Assembly: GCF_037975245.1 (NCBI RefSeq)
Contig: NC_092582.1
Span: 5,715,001 to 5,779,000 of the forward strand
DNA length: 64,000 nucleotides
Reading direction: 5' to 3'
Source of the DNA: Apostichopus japonicus
Taxonomy: Eukaryota; Echinodermata; Holothuroidea; Aspidochirotida; Stichopodidae
Both the position numbers and the translations under genes were made by a program. Position 1 is the first letter of the stretch. Each line of letters starts with the position of its first letter. Below are positions 26,801-41,800 of this stretch, in pieces. Under the pieces are notes generated by a model, which searched no databases, had not been told where the DNA came from, and was given only the letters and a program-made list of their open reading frames with translations.

Positions 26801-29800
26801 GGACATCCAAATCTGATAATATCACCCCAGTTCTACGACCTCTTCATAGGCTTCCTATAAAAGCTTGGTTTCATTACAAGATTATGTGCCTCACCCTTAA
26901 AGCACTTCATGGCTTTTCCCCTCGCTACATGAACCAAATGCATACTGAACACCGTCCAACAAGACCTTTACGGTCTCAACATACCGCTATGTTGACTGTT
27001 CCGCGCATCAGAACATCATATGGCGAGTAAGGTTTTTGCCGGGGCTGCCCCCTCATTTGTGGAACAAGCTTCAAACAACAAACGGTATTATACAAACGGT
27101 ACTATACAAACGGTACTATACAAACGGTACTATTAACGGTACTATCAAACGGTACTATCAACGGTACTATACAAACGGTACTATTAACGGTACTATCAAA
27201 CGGTACTATCAACGGTACTATACAAACGGTACTATTAACGGTACTATCAAACGGTACTATCAACGGTACTATACAAACGGTACTATTAACGGTACTATCA
27301 ACGGTACTATCAAACGGTACTATCAACGGTACTATACAAACGGTACTATTAACGGTACTATCAAACGGTACTATCAACGGTACTATACAAACGGTACTAT
27401 TAACGGTACTATCAACGGTACTATCAAACGGTACTATCAACGGTACTATACAAACGGTACTATTAACGGTACTATACAAACGGTACTATCAAACGGTACT
27501 ATCAACGGTACTATACAAACGGTACTATTAACGGTACTATCAAACGGTACTATCAACGGTACTATACAAACGGTACTATCAACGGTACTATCAACGGTAC
27601 TATCAAACGGTACTATCAAATGGACAAGTTTTTAAACGAACTATCAAGACACACATCTCTTCCTGCAAGTACTTGACTCAGCTTTATGTATGTTTATTGC
27701 TCCTTCGTTTGTTTGTATTGTGCTTGTGAGCAGACTTTGTGTTTTCTATCGAGCACTTGAAATATGTGACATAATAAAACTTATCTGATCAAGTGATGTG
27801 AGGTATTCTGCCTATAGTGGAAGGAAATAAATGGATGCCTGCAGTGTTTTGACCATTAACCTCAAAGGGACAAGGTCATGTTTGTATCACAGAGATATAT
27901 TCAATTTGCAGATAATGTAACACTCATAGTAAAGAGAACGATATTCTGCACCTTTCACTGAAAACCCTAACTCAATATCTTGTCGCTATCTTTAAACTTG
28001 AGATGGAAAGCCACTATCTTTAGAGATAGTTTGGCTAGAGGTATCAAGTTGGATTAGCAGTGGGATTTTCAAGCAATTGGCAAAATGATCTGCAATTGTT
28101 AAAGGGGACACAAACTCAAACATCATAATTGGTCTCTTGATTGAGATATAATCTGTCTCGAAACAAATTCCTCAAACAGCTAAGACAGTTTTATTCCATC
28201 TGGGAGATTTCACAGATTATATGTTCTCTTCACACACAAGACTGAAGCCTTGCACAAGTCTAAATATGACATCAAGCCACCTGTGCTTGGAATGTTTGAT
28301 TCCTACTTGTTCATTAAAATGTTATATTCTGTCATGGAGATTGGCTTTACAAATAACAGATAAATTTAAAAATATTGTAGTTCTTAACATGACCTAATGA
28401 TGAAATTTTTTTACATGTCAACATTTTGACAGTCTACCTTGAAAATATGAAAAGAAAAAAAACATAGAGGAATTAAAAAGTTTTCAGATCCTAGTGACAC
28501 TATGACATCACAGATTTACAGAGTGACAACCACCAGACTCGGCTTTTAAACTATGATATCTCCCAAACGGAGCAAGGTTTCTGTTAGCTGTTTGGGTCTC
28601 TACCATATAAAGTTAAGATAAATTGCTGCATTTGGTTGCCTCTTTAGGCCACAATAGGCCACCATAGGAGTGTTAGCTCAGTGGTTAACGCCGGTGCCTT
28701 TCAATCATAAGGTCCCGAGTTCGAGTCACTCCAAGATTAATGTATGTCGTCCAGTTTTAGAGTTGTTGACAATTGACAATTCATAATCATGGACTTTAAA
28801 TATGAACGTAAGAGTCTGACTTTGGTCAGCTTGCGGCTTTGATAAGCCAATGATGGCTGCTTCGCAAGTTCCTGCTTGCAGGAGGATCTAAAATAAATAT
28901 ATACATACATATGATTCTATATTTACTCCTTTCTTTTTCTCTATCTTTGCCAGGATTCCATTCCCATTCATTGGGCTGACAACATCATGTCGTTGTATTA
29001 TTTACTTCTCTTCTCTGGCTGTACTCTGGTCGTCTGTTTCTGGGCAGAGGTAAGACTTAAGGAATATTCATGTCGGAAAGTTAAATCCCGCCCACTGGTC
29101 CACATCCTCACTCGGGAAATGTCCCTAGCAAACTTTCTTGTTTGTACAGGAAACATGTGAAGGAAATACGTGTTTGCGTTCATTGAAATGTATTTTCCTT
29201 CGGATATACCCGCAAATGATATGTAAATGTTTGTCTTCTTGTACGTACTGAATGTGCTGTATCAGCTGATCGGGTAGTTTGCTAGTGACCCATAGTAGAC
29301 CTCATAAGCACAGTAAATAAGTTTGATAATTAAAATTAATCAATCAAAATAGATCAATAATTATGAGTCTATGGAGAAAGACCATGAGTATAGCATGATT
29401 GATCAATTTGAGTGGGAAGTATTCCTGCTGGGCAGGTAAAGTATCTCTCCCAATAACACTTGCTGCTTTAGTATGTGTTCTGTCCACAAACTTGGTAACA
29501 GTACCACAAGTTGCCAAAAGTAATTGGTTGCTTGGTTACCATTGGATATGTACCCTACAAAACTGACAGGCCTTTTTAGAAAACCAGAAAATGTTGGATG
29601 AATTAGAGAAATAATTTTTCCAAATTTTGGCTTCTAATATATTTAGGAATGTGGGAGTGTGATGGGGTCACGATGCAGTACTGTTATATCTTTCGTTTCC
29701 TTTTTCTAGCTCTCAAACTGAGGGAGAAAACTGACCCTTTTTGTCAATATTAAATGCATTAAATTCAATGGATTTTAACTCCTAATATTCACTGTAGATT

Positions 29801-32800
29801 TTTAGCTTGATTTTATAAACAGGATCAACAATGCGAGACAGTTCCCACAAAAGAAAAAGACCTTGCCACTTACAATACTAATTCCTAAATAAACATTGTT
29901 CCATCCCTCCCAGGCAATTTCTGGGATTAAATATAACCTCTCCAGTTAATACCCTGTCTTCCTGTCACATTAAGCTATCCATTCCTGTCTTTGGCGGCAG
30001 CTGATTGGACGATTGGGAATACATTTATTCGACATAGCAACACGTCCCGATATCTGCTAGAGGCGTGGTATCCGGGCTCCTATAAATTATGGGATAGCGC
30101 AGGTTTATATTTCTGCCGGAGGAAATGCGTAATCAAGGGGTCAAGGATAAAATGTTGTTTTACTTTCCTTTATGCATACCAAGTTTTGTAAAAAAAAAAA
30201 AAAAAAAAAAAAAACAGGTACTTGCAAGTAATGTGAACTTACTTGGTATTATTGTAGCTTCATGAGGTGCAGTACGTACTGTATGTTAATAAAGACAAGG
30301 TTACAATATTTATCAACAGAATGTAGTTCAAAGTATAGATCATTGTTCATTCATGCACTTATGGCTTGCTCTGATCTAAAAATTAGTCATGATTTGTTTT
30401 AAAGATTACTGTTGCAAATTGCAATAAAATAAAAAATACACACTTCCACACTCAACACAGATGGTAACATAATCTAGACCTTTTGCACTGTGATATAAAT
30501 TGTACATAGACTAGCTCATTTATGGACACCTAGACTATTCCACCTTAGTATTAAAACCTTAGTACCTTAGTAAGGAACAACCTTAGTACTTACAACCTTA
30601 CAACCATAGTACCTTAAAACCTTAGTATTAAAACCTTATTATTAAAAAGTATTAAAACCAGGCTGTTGCATGTTATGGGACAAGAAAACAGATCTACAGT
30701 GTATGGAAGGTTTGGTGTCCAAAACAAGTCAAATCATCTGGTAATTGGCCTAAATCACTTGGTTAAAACATCGACATTCAACTAAACTTTTATACAGAAA
30801 TAAGACTAGAATTTGGTACATATCCCATGAAAGTCTTGTAGGCTTTGCCTTAGTGGTGTTTGTACGTACAGTGGCAAAGTCAACTGACTCTCTGTAGGTT
30901 CTTGAACAGCTATTGTTTCACCATTGTGCCTCTTTGCTTTATTACTAGAGATTTGGTAGATCTAAGCACAAAAGCTACTTTACCTTAGCACACAGTTCAA
31001 CAGTTCAACCTTAATCTGCTTATTGTAATACTTTGCTACAAAAGAATCAGTTTTTTGTCAACAGAAACTGACAGACTGAAAAGTGCAGGTAGCAACAGCA
31101 GGAAATACGGTCAGGTGATTCTTAGCATCCCTGGGAACCTATAAATAAATATATAAAGAAATATATATTTTGTTTAGTTTCTATTGGTTTGCAAACATAT
31201 AATTCAGGTCAAACAGATGTAGGTGTGCTGTGAGATAACTGCAAATCACTAGAAAAGTTTTTGATTCCTCACCAAAGGCAAAAGGAATCTATGTGATGGT
31301 GGGTATATGTTTGTGTTTGTATATGATGCCTTGCCTTGTGAACATGATGGCACATAATGGTTGAATTTCATACTTCATAGAGGTTAAAGGTCTTGTGAGG
31401 TCACCACAGGTCAAATGTCTTGAAAAATTTAATGAAACATGATTACTTCAGCTTGAATGTTCATATCATACAAGTTTGGTCTATTTACTTGTTTTTTGTG
31501 AAAGGTCAAAGGTTATTTGTGGTCTACAGCAACACTTGGATTTTGAAAAAAACTGGTAATACATTATAACTTCCAAAGCCAGGATGGACTTCTTACTTTG
31601 GTGGTTTGTACTCCACCTTAGTAAGTACAAGATTTTGGTTGTTTGAGCTACACAGAGATTTTGAGCTGCTGTGGCCGGGTGGATAAAGGTAGTGCCATTT
31701 GAAGCAATGAGGCTTAGCAATCAGGAGGTTCCGGGTTGGATCCTCGGCTGGGTCATAGCAAGTTGGGTTTTTCGTCCAAGAGCAGTCTAAATTGAAAAGA
31801 TTCCACATTTTGAGTTAAAATGTTGACTTGGTTGCAACCGGATGTGAAAGTTGTAATCCATTAGCCCTTGAGGGTTTCTCCCAATGTTGTGGTCGCTTGA
31901 GCGTTGTAAAAATAACTGCCTGATTATTATTATGAGTATGATTATGATTATTAACAGCAATTAAAGACACAAAAAAACCTTGATTTTAAAGCATGATAGC
32001 TTCAAAAATAAACGGACGGATGATCTGGATGATCTGTGGGTCCACGTGAGTGCAAGAACCCTGATCATGGAAATCTTGTGTTGGAGTGTTAAATTAAAAT
32101 ATTCTCATGTGACGTATGGCAAGAGATGCGATAAAACTAAGTGACTACTCTAATGGACCTTATGATGGATTGCAGTATACCGTCAAGATTATACCATCAT
32201 ACAATAAACAGTCAAAATAAAGCAAAATTTATTATTCACTGCCTTATTCCAACATAATGTAATATATTAAACACTTAATTATACCATCTACTAACACTTA
32301 CGGACCTCTTACTTAGTATATCACCTTCTATATATATATATTTTTTTATAATATATTTGCAGATGTTTCACATCCAAGACAGAGGTCTTACCAATCCAGG
32401 GTTTCTCAGTAAATCGCTGAGATTTTTCACAATCTTTAATTTGACGCTGTACAGCCTAACTCTGGCTCAGTTCATCGCATCAGTGTTTGTAGAGAATCCT
32501 CACAAGCTCACCAAGTACCTGAACGGGTCGCTAGCTGCCCTCTTCATCATTGAGGTTGTATTCTTCCTTGCGTATGGTGTCGAGGTCTTCTTCAAGGTAT
32601 TTACATTTATTATTATTTGTTTCATCACATAGTATAACACGGTGAACAAGACAATATAACTGCAAATAAGTAAAAAATGTGAAAGGAAGTAAACTAAGAA
32701 ACCCTTTTGGGCTTAATCGAATAGAGTACTCCCATCAGAAGAAAATAGATAACCTTAACACCTATAAAATAACTCCCCCACCCCCACAAAAAAAAGACCA

Positions 32801-35800
32801 GATATGTAGTCTCTCTCTCTCTCCAACCGCCTTTTACTATTATTCGCTGTCACTAAAATTGATAAACTACTGTAACACTAGACCATTCCTCAGAAACCAA
32901 ACAAATTTCTCATTAAAACATTCGTGAATTCCAGACTGGGTTCAAAGTTTTCAACAGCCATTTGCAAAACGCAATAGCTGCAGGTAGTTTCTATGAGACG
33001 TTCTTCAGAATGTTCAGAGTGTGCCTCTGTCTGTTGAGTCTTTGCTTGATAATGAAATGAAATTTTTCTGACAAATGATTGGGCAAGTTTAGGAGATTGT
33101 TATGAGGTAAAATGAGATCACTAGAACTGTTTCTATGAATTATGATGTTACTTTATCCCTGATGTAAGTACGGTTGAAACCTTGAAATAGATTGGACTGT
33201 ATATGTGTACGTAAGTCTGTACCCATGTTTCAGAAAGATGGATATTTTTTCCCTCTATTTTGGTTTCATCTCTGGATCAGTTAAATTGTTGTGCTTGTGT
33301 TTGTATTTCTGTGTGTGTTTGTGATACCCTATCCTGTAAAACATGGTATCTTAAGAAGAGAAGTGTGGTCTGCCATTATGAGTTGAAGGTTCCTAATGTT
33401 TATTTTTCTTGTGGAGGTCATTTGAGATCAGCAAAGATCAAAACATGACAATTTTCAAAGCTCTATGTCTCAAGAATCTAAATTTCGAGAACATTAATTT
33501 GGTACATGCCCACATAGGTTGGCCTGATCTCTTATAAAACAAGGCTACAGTTGTTAATGTCATTTGAGGTTAACATAGCTCTATCAAAACTTGAAAATAT
33601 TGTAAGCACATTATCTCAAGAAGGGTTAATGTTAGCAGATGTCATACTCATGACCTCTTTTGCTCTGATCTGTCGGTGTTGTATGTAGTGTTATAAACTT
33701 GAGCTTTGATTTCATCCTGACCTTTGCCATCAAGAAGCATTCGTAAACCTTTTCTTAAAGTGTCTGTGAAGCCTCTTTCAGCATACACAACAGGTTTTCA
33801 TGTACTTGCCTCTTCTAGAATATAATACGTCTCAGATATTTGAAGCACAAATCTTTTCTGAAGTTGTTGTGTTTCATTGATGTTATAGTTTTAGGTGTGC
33901 CAGCTCGAATAAATAACGATGTTTCATCAGCAACTCTTGATAGAGGGGGCTTTTACAAAACCAGTTAATAATTGTACCGTTTTGTGAATGTGTAAAATCA
34001 TATATATTACTGATCTATTTTTGTTTTCTCATTTTAAAGTTGAAGGGTGCATTCAAGGAAGAGATAAGATTTGTCAGACCGTACCCTTTACATGGATCCA
34101 GGTTAGGGCTGGTCTTCCAGGGTGCTCTGCAGATATTGACTGCGTTCTTCTTGATGATGAGCGTTACAGAAGCTAAATGGAAAGACAGGTAAGCAACAAT
34201 AAACTATATCCTGCATTACTTTAATTAAAGAGTACTAAACTTAACTAAAATAAACTAAATTTAAAGAAAAAATTGAAACAATAAGACTGATAGTAGAGTT
34301 TTGTGACTTTGTCCACTACATCCTGGATGTTCAAGTGTTAACTGCGGATGTTACAAAAGTCTTCTTGTGAAACAGTAAGACTGATAGTAGAACTTTGAGA
34401 CTCTGCCTACTACATCCCGGATGTTCAAATGTAAACTGCGGATGTTTCGAAAGTCTTCTTGTGAAACATTAAGACTGATAGTAGAGGTTTGAGACTTAGT
34501 CCACTCCATACTGGATGTTCAACTGTAAACTGCAGATGTTACAAAAGTCTTCTTGTGAAGCAGTAAGACTGATAGTAGAATTTTGAGACTTTGCCCACTA
34601 CATACTGGATGTTCAAGTCTTCTTCAGAGTCTGGCCTCAAAGTGACACTGCCAGAATTGTCAAAGTTGATTTAATAGAAAAAAGAAAAGTATTGGTCAAT
34701 CTGCATATGTTCTAATATTAATATATTGTCAATTTAGTTGAAGGCCTTTTCAACTTCTGTGAAATAATTGTCACTTGAACATTGACTTTATTTCTTGAGT
34801 TAAGTGAGGGAAATGTCATATTTTTGCTTTTAAAACTCGGAGAAACCTGTGTTCATAAGTCTGATTAAATGTCAGCTGTCTTCAAATGTCTTCACATGTC
34901 CTTCACATGTCTTCTGTTTCTTCTTCTTCTCATCAGTGTCCCTCAACCAAAGAAGAACTATTATGATGTTATCTTTAGAGTTGTGGAGCTTGGAGTTGCA
35001 TTGTGGTTTCCATGTGTTCTCTGGAACTCCAGAAGGTAAGCTGAAGAATTTTGGACTAGCCCTGCGGGTAACAAACACCTGTAGGAAATGTTCTCGTGAG
35101 GGATGTTTGTGTTTCTCTTCATAATGGCAGTGTACTTACTACTGGATGATGTACCCTTATGCCAAGCTCTCCAACCAAAGCTGACCCATTCTGTAGAAAA
35201 AGTTTTCCTGTTATTAGAACAAGCTCAGTATTTGTGATTATAGTTATGTCTTGATTTTATACCTAATTATTGCTGATTTCCAACAATTGGCTTTTTTGTA
35301 TTTACTACACAGTCCAGAGAAGTTATGGATCTTGAACCCATCAATAATAGTCCAGACGAGTAACGATGAGGAACAGGTACCGGTGGACAGGGGTGAGCGG
35401 GAGGCGCTTAACAACTCAAGGAGAAGAATTAACAGAAATTACCAAGCAACAGTTGATACTAGCAGAGACACAACAGGTGAGCAATCATCCATTGTTGGAC
35501 TATAGTGGGGCGTTGTGGTCAAGTGGTTAAGGCAGTGGACTGGTGATCTAAGGATTACAGGTTCGAGCCCTGGCCAGATCATTGCTTTTTGTCCTTGGGC
35601 AAGGCACTTTATATCCATTGCCTCTCTTCACCCAGGTGTATATATGGGGACTTGCGAGGTGACTTGTAAATATAGTTGCGTGCGCCGGTTTGTGGCTGCA
35701 CCCTACGGGAACTCCCCTGGGGACACGTGGTTGTGGTGCCCCAGGAGAGATTGATTGAATTGCGCACACTTTGGTGTGTAGGTGTGACCAGTGACCAAGG

Positions 35801-38800
35801 CTAAGTTGTCAAAGTGCTACGATCTGGATTTAGCAGCGCTATATAAGTGTCTAATATGTAATTGTTGTTCTAAGATCAAAATTAGTATTTCCATGTAAGT
35901 GGTAATGGATTTGATCAACAGAATGGAAACCAATGAGTAGCAAAAGGTTGATGGTTACAAAAACCTTTGATGAAAATGAATACAAAAGAAAAAAAAAACA
36001 CCTTTCATGGACTTTTGTTCAAACATAATATAATAATATTGACCTCTTTTTGAACAATTATTTCTTTGTTTGTTACTGTGTTGCCATGGCAAATAAAGCT
36101 TGCGATATAATATGACTAGTTTATCTATCAATGTTTGTTGGCCCAATTGATCAAGTGATTCTCAGAATTTGACCCTAAATACAGTCATCTTCTGAATTTG
36201 GTATTAACTACGTTGGTATGCTTCAATAAAGAAAAATTTGAAAAAGTCCTTGTTGAGAAAGGTCAAAGTAATAAGAGGGGGGAAAAAAACAAAATATTTG
36301 GCAGTGTTTTGTGTTTGTAAACTAGAACAGAAATGTTTCATTGACCTGTTGTTCTAGAAGAGACATGTTTCATTTACCTGTTTTTTTTTATATTATTTTC
36401 TTTTGTAGGACCTGATTGTTGGATTTGTTATGATGGGGACAACCAGGATGCTGGACCTCTGATCCAGCCATGTTGTTGCTCAGGAGATGTGGCTTATGTA
36501 CACCATGAATGTTTAAGAAAGTGGCTTTTAGAGGTAAGACACCCCTGCCTCCATCTTGTCATCAGTACTGTGGATGATTTCATACCTGTAGTCAGCACGT
36601 TGAGTCTGATCTAGGTCAACGATGCTGTGTGTGCTTCAGATTACTCCGTTCACACACTGTCTGCTCATCTCTACACCGTCAGAGACTACATGACGTATAT
36701 ATATATATATATAAACAAATATATATAAGTTATGCAACACCAACAAATGTTTGTAATAATTTGGGTGCTGGAACTGGAGAGGTGTTTAGTGTTCAAGAAT
36801 GTTTCAGTTTCTTGAGGGGTGTGAAGACTCGCGCAAAAAGAAAGGCTAATGCCGGTAATCTGACCTAGTTTCGAATGAGGTGTAACAGAAGTGTTAAACA
36901 CCATCATCGATCCCAGAAAATACACACACAGCTTGCTACCGTCGGTAATTAGACACTAGTGTACAGTCAGTACATCAGCTGCAGTCAATACCCACAGCAC
37001 AGTGTACAAACGATACAGCAATGGACATCTCAGGTCCAGCTAAAGATAACAAGGTATCACGTTTCAATACTGTCTGCATTTTGTAGCGACACGAACAAAA
37101 CATCACTTGCAAGCAACAGAAAGTTAAATTTATCAGACGGCCGCACGTGGTTTGGATCGAGTCTTCAATGCATTTATGGCATGGTATTGACAAGTATGGA
37201 AGGCTATATTGTTTCAGTGGTGTTAAATTTTGTTGTACTTTGCTTTTCCAGTACAGACAATTTTGGATTAAAATATTCTGAAAACACTTGAAGTTCTCCC
37301 TACCACCCCATTGTGTGACATTTCATAGTGCATTTGTTCAATACTGAATAACCATTTACAAAAGCTGGAGAATATTTAAATCAACTCGTAAACTAATGAC
37401 AAAGTAATGAGACATACTTACAACATGACAGAGTTTTCAAAGATCAGTTTGTTTATGTATTTTGATATATATTCCGTACAAACCCATAGGGTCCATTTCA
37501 AAGATAACATTTGTACGCAAGCTGGTTTTTATTGCTGAGCTGGTTAGGCTGTTTTTCTTACATACACATATGGGTTAGGATAGCTACTCTGCATCAAGAA
37601 AAGTTGCCAAAAGGCTGAAAGTGTGTGGATTCACAGCATCTGACAACTGTTATTTAGACTCTCAAATGGCATAAAGAATTAGAGATTGGCTGGTATTCAA
37701 TATTAAGCCTTCAATGAAGCTTTTTCTGCCCAGTTTCACACAGCAAGATTCCTTTATAGGTAAGGGCATTGTTTTATGACAAAAGGGCAATGACCTGTTG
37801 CATCTCTCTGAGTTCTTGCTTCGTCAGCTTTTCTTATGCAAATTTGGCATCCATGCAGAGTGCAACTGTGTACAAGGGAGATGGCATTGTGCCATGGCTT
37901 GCAAAGTGCTTGAAGCTTCGCTCGACCAAGTTTGTACAAGCAGATTTGTTGATTGGTTAGTTTAAAACGGGGATGAAAATGCAGGATTCTACAGTCTCCC
38001 GCCTCGTTAATTCGATGATTGCATCATAATGAATGAATCCAACGATATAAACTAGATAAATCAAGTATGATGACTACCTCTGTACCAAGTACTGTCCCAC
38101 CATTTTGCTTCACAGCAACGACATTGATGTAGTTATTATATCACAATTTATGCAAGAATGTAGGCAAATTTTTAGGAATGATTTGAAAATTCTGAAGAAC
38201 GCAAAGGTACATTTTGGATGATATGATAGACAAATTATCTACAACTTTTATAAATGTATACATGTTTCTATTTCTCTCTTTAGCTTCGTAATCTAAGAAA
38301 AGAAACAGACCTTTCGTAATTAAACCAAACAGCAAACTACTTTTATCACTCATTTGATCTCAATTCACATGAAAATGTGGAGTGAATGTTACACAAAATC
38401 ACATACATCATCACATACATCATCTACTGAGAGTGCACTTAAGAGAATCAATATCAGAAACTCTTCACTAAAATAGACAATGCTATAAAGGTAATATTTG
38501 GATGACATTACACCTCAACTATTTCTAATATAACTTTAGACCATTTCTCTGTTAGCATTAATTTGGCATAGGTACTTGTCCAGCCAAACTGGAATGTTTG
38601 TATACCATATATACACCGGTATGATCAGATCGAAAATACCGCTAGCCTAAATGCCCTGCCATGTCGAGTTGGTTAACACCCACCAAACGTTCCCTTTAAA
38701 GGCATAAAAAAATCAAGTTTGGCCTTTAATTGCCAGTGCAATCTTAAATACCGCCCTCTTTGCACTATAAATACTCTCCATTGTCATTCGTCCGGTATGT

Positions 38801-41800
38801 TTTATTCAATAGTCACTACAAAAGGTCTTTATTCCTCGTTTTCTTTATCCAGTTTATTACTGCTAAAACCTGTGAAGAATGGGGCACTGTATCTGTACAT
38901 AGATGTTTAGTTTTATTTTATTTTTTATTTTATTTATTTCCAGTATAAATATAAATATTTATAAACAGGACATGTTGAGTATGTAACAAGAAAGAAAAAA
39001 AATATTTTAAAATGTTTGTGTACAAAAAACAAAAGCAAAATATATACAAAACGTTTAAGTGCAGCTGTCTACAATAAATTATCCAGATTACCATTTTGTA
39101 AATAAATAGCAGCATGATAAATAAAACTATTTCTATACACATTAATTCTGTATTTTGGTGTTATGTTAATATCACCTCTTACAGTCATTGGTGGTGTCTG
39201 TTTGTAAAATTATGTGAATGAGTGTCCTGACACCTATCATGATGTAGACAATGGTTTCCCCGATGAAGGAAGCCTAGGAGGGATCTAATTTTTTAGAATA
39301 TCCCACTTCCAATACAAATTTCAATACTGTTATTTTGTGTGTGTTGGGGGGGGGGGGGGGATCAGAGGTACAATGCAACAACCTCCATTTGTGATCAACC
39401 TGCCTTAAACATGAGGATATCTTATAATATAATTTGAAAAAAAAATCCCCTATTAATCCTTGTTGAAACCCTTTGGAAGGCATTTTTGATGACTGCACAC
39501 TTTTTTATCATTGTCTCATGCACTGATAATTTTAGAGTTGACACACGCCCAACCATTATAATAAGTGTACTGTATGTGGTATGAACAACTTCAACAAACA
39601 TTTCAGAAAAATATTGTTTGCTTTGGATAATATCACAAATTTCCTGTCCACACAAGGTTGGAGACTTGATCAAGTCTAAATATGACATCATCACATCGTG
39701 GGTCATTTTGATATGGTTTCCCTTAGTTATTACAAAATTTATATTATTTAATGTTTATTTTTCTCATGGAGATAGGTCTTGCAAATGCTGATATCTAAAA
39801 TGACGGCAAGGGTTTTTGTGTCAACACTATTAAAATGTTAACACTCTTTAGCTGTGTGTGCCTCATGCACGGGCGATTTTATCATTTTATTACATTTATT
39901 TATTTTTTTGTCGTGCAGATGGGTTAGAATGCTAAATCTAAAATATTGACGCCCTTAAACATGACGTAATGATGGCGTGGGTTTTGTGTCAACGCTATTA
40001 AAATGTTAACATTTTTTGTCGATGTCTCATGCACGGCCATTTTTTAAAGGAGACAAAAAACCCTACCGTCATCATTAGTATTGTGATAGAGAGAACTGTT
40101 CAGTAACAACTTCCCCCAAACAGTTAAGAAACAGCTAAGAAAAAGAAACAGCTAAGAAAAATATAATTCCATTTTGGGAGATATAACACAGATTTTAGTT
40201 TTCTTTAAATATGTTAAATTCTACAATTTGAACATAAAAACAGAGAAATGTAAAAGGTTTACATCTCCCAGACAAATCTACAAATATCTCTTAAAGAGAG
40301 GTAGAGTTGTTCATCACAGAAGTTATAAGCCTCGGATACTATTTAGGCCTGCCAATTTAATGGTAAATACTGCCTTCTCTTTCTCTAAATACTTGCAATT
40401 AGCAGTTACAGTTAATATTAGTAGTCAGTAGTTGCTAGAAAAGGTCTAAGTTGTAAATGCATTCTTCATCTTGTGCATGCATCCATGGCCTTCTTATCTT
40501 CTGGAAAATGAACACCGTATTGTTGGCCGTTGTTTGGTATCGATAATAATATCACCTTGACAACAGTGAGGTTGTCAGTTTTGTAAAGCTACATGTGCAG
40601 ACATTTTAATATCGCAAGAAGGAAGGCTTGGAGAAATCTCATTCTTGGATGTTTATATCTTGTACAATTTTAAAGGGTGTGAAGACTCGCGCACAAAGAA
40701 ACATCTCCTGCCGGTAATCTGACCTAGTTTCGAATGAGGTGTAACAGAAGTGTTAGACACCACCATCTATCCCAGAAAATACACACACAGCTAGCTACCG
40801 TCGATAATTAGACACTAGTGTACAGTCAATACATACAGCTATGGTCAATACCCACAACACAGTGTATATAGCAGCGATGGACATCTCAGGTTTAGATAAA
40901 AGATAACAAGGTATCACGTTTCATTACTGTCTGCATTTGGTAGCGACAAGTAGAAAACTTCACTTGCAAGCAACGGAAAGTTAACTTTTTCAGATGGCCG
41001 CACGCGGACTGGGGCGAGTCTTCAATGCCTTTAAGCTCAGCTAGTTTGTGTGGGAGTTCAGAAGTCATTTGCAGTTTGGTGAAGGCTATAAAAATGTGTA
41101 CTATTTGAGATCAGGCTATTCCTAACATGGAGGGTGTGTCATATGTTTTGTTTACAATGTCAACTTCACATCCCTTAAGATAAAGTTCATAAATGCCTAT
41201 GCAATCCAAGTTCAAAGCGATTCAGAATAAACAGGTCACAATCTATGGAAGTTCTCTACAGGGCAACTACTTACATCACACCTGTGAACGTGAAGTCATA
41301 AAAAAAATTAGACAGCATGTGAAATTGATTAGCTATAACATATATCTCAAGAACAGTTTACTAGGAAATGAATGCGAAAAAATAGTCACAGGTTCAGGGT
41401 TGCTGTTGATCCTTCAAATGTAGCTTAAAGGGATATAGTTGATCTTCTAGATAATTACTGCTTTAGTTCATCTTTTCCATCTAGTTTGGGGTTCTAGTAA
41501 GGGATTACTGTATTTAAAGTCTCAAAGCGTGTTTGCCAAATTTAAACTTTGACCTTACCAGCTTACTGCCCTTAATAGCTCAGTAAAAATGACACCTTTC
41601 TATGCAATTTTCATGTTAATATTCATTATTTATATTGATTTAACTGTCGTTAAACATATTGAGCTGAATCAAATTCGCCAGATTTTTTAACGAGTCCGTA
41701 GATTCTACAATCTTGAATCAAAATTTGCAAGACCTGCCCAACAGATCATGCGCCAATCAAATCTCTCTGTTTTGTTTACGACCGTTAGGCCTAGGACTAC

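Larger units (their letters stand above)
21112..28953 (+). other. Intron 3
   Basis: A 7.8-kb intron that is mostly repeats: the 69-bp array, the 53-bp array, a LINE remnant with a 51-nt-period repeat, a copy of family R1 and a SINE. 24520-25990 is AT-rich with nothing recognised beyond a short SINE-tail-like stretch near 25098-25145. Confidence 0.8.

Noticed and set aside
27036-27635. 199-codon plus-strand and 125-codon minus-strand open frames
   Set aside because: Both are products of the 51-nt-period repeat; there is no start context or splice support.
28669-28735. Functional tRNA gene
   Set aside because: The anticodon arm has a 4-bp stem and an 8-base loop, and the tRNA-like part continues into a SINE body and tail.
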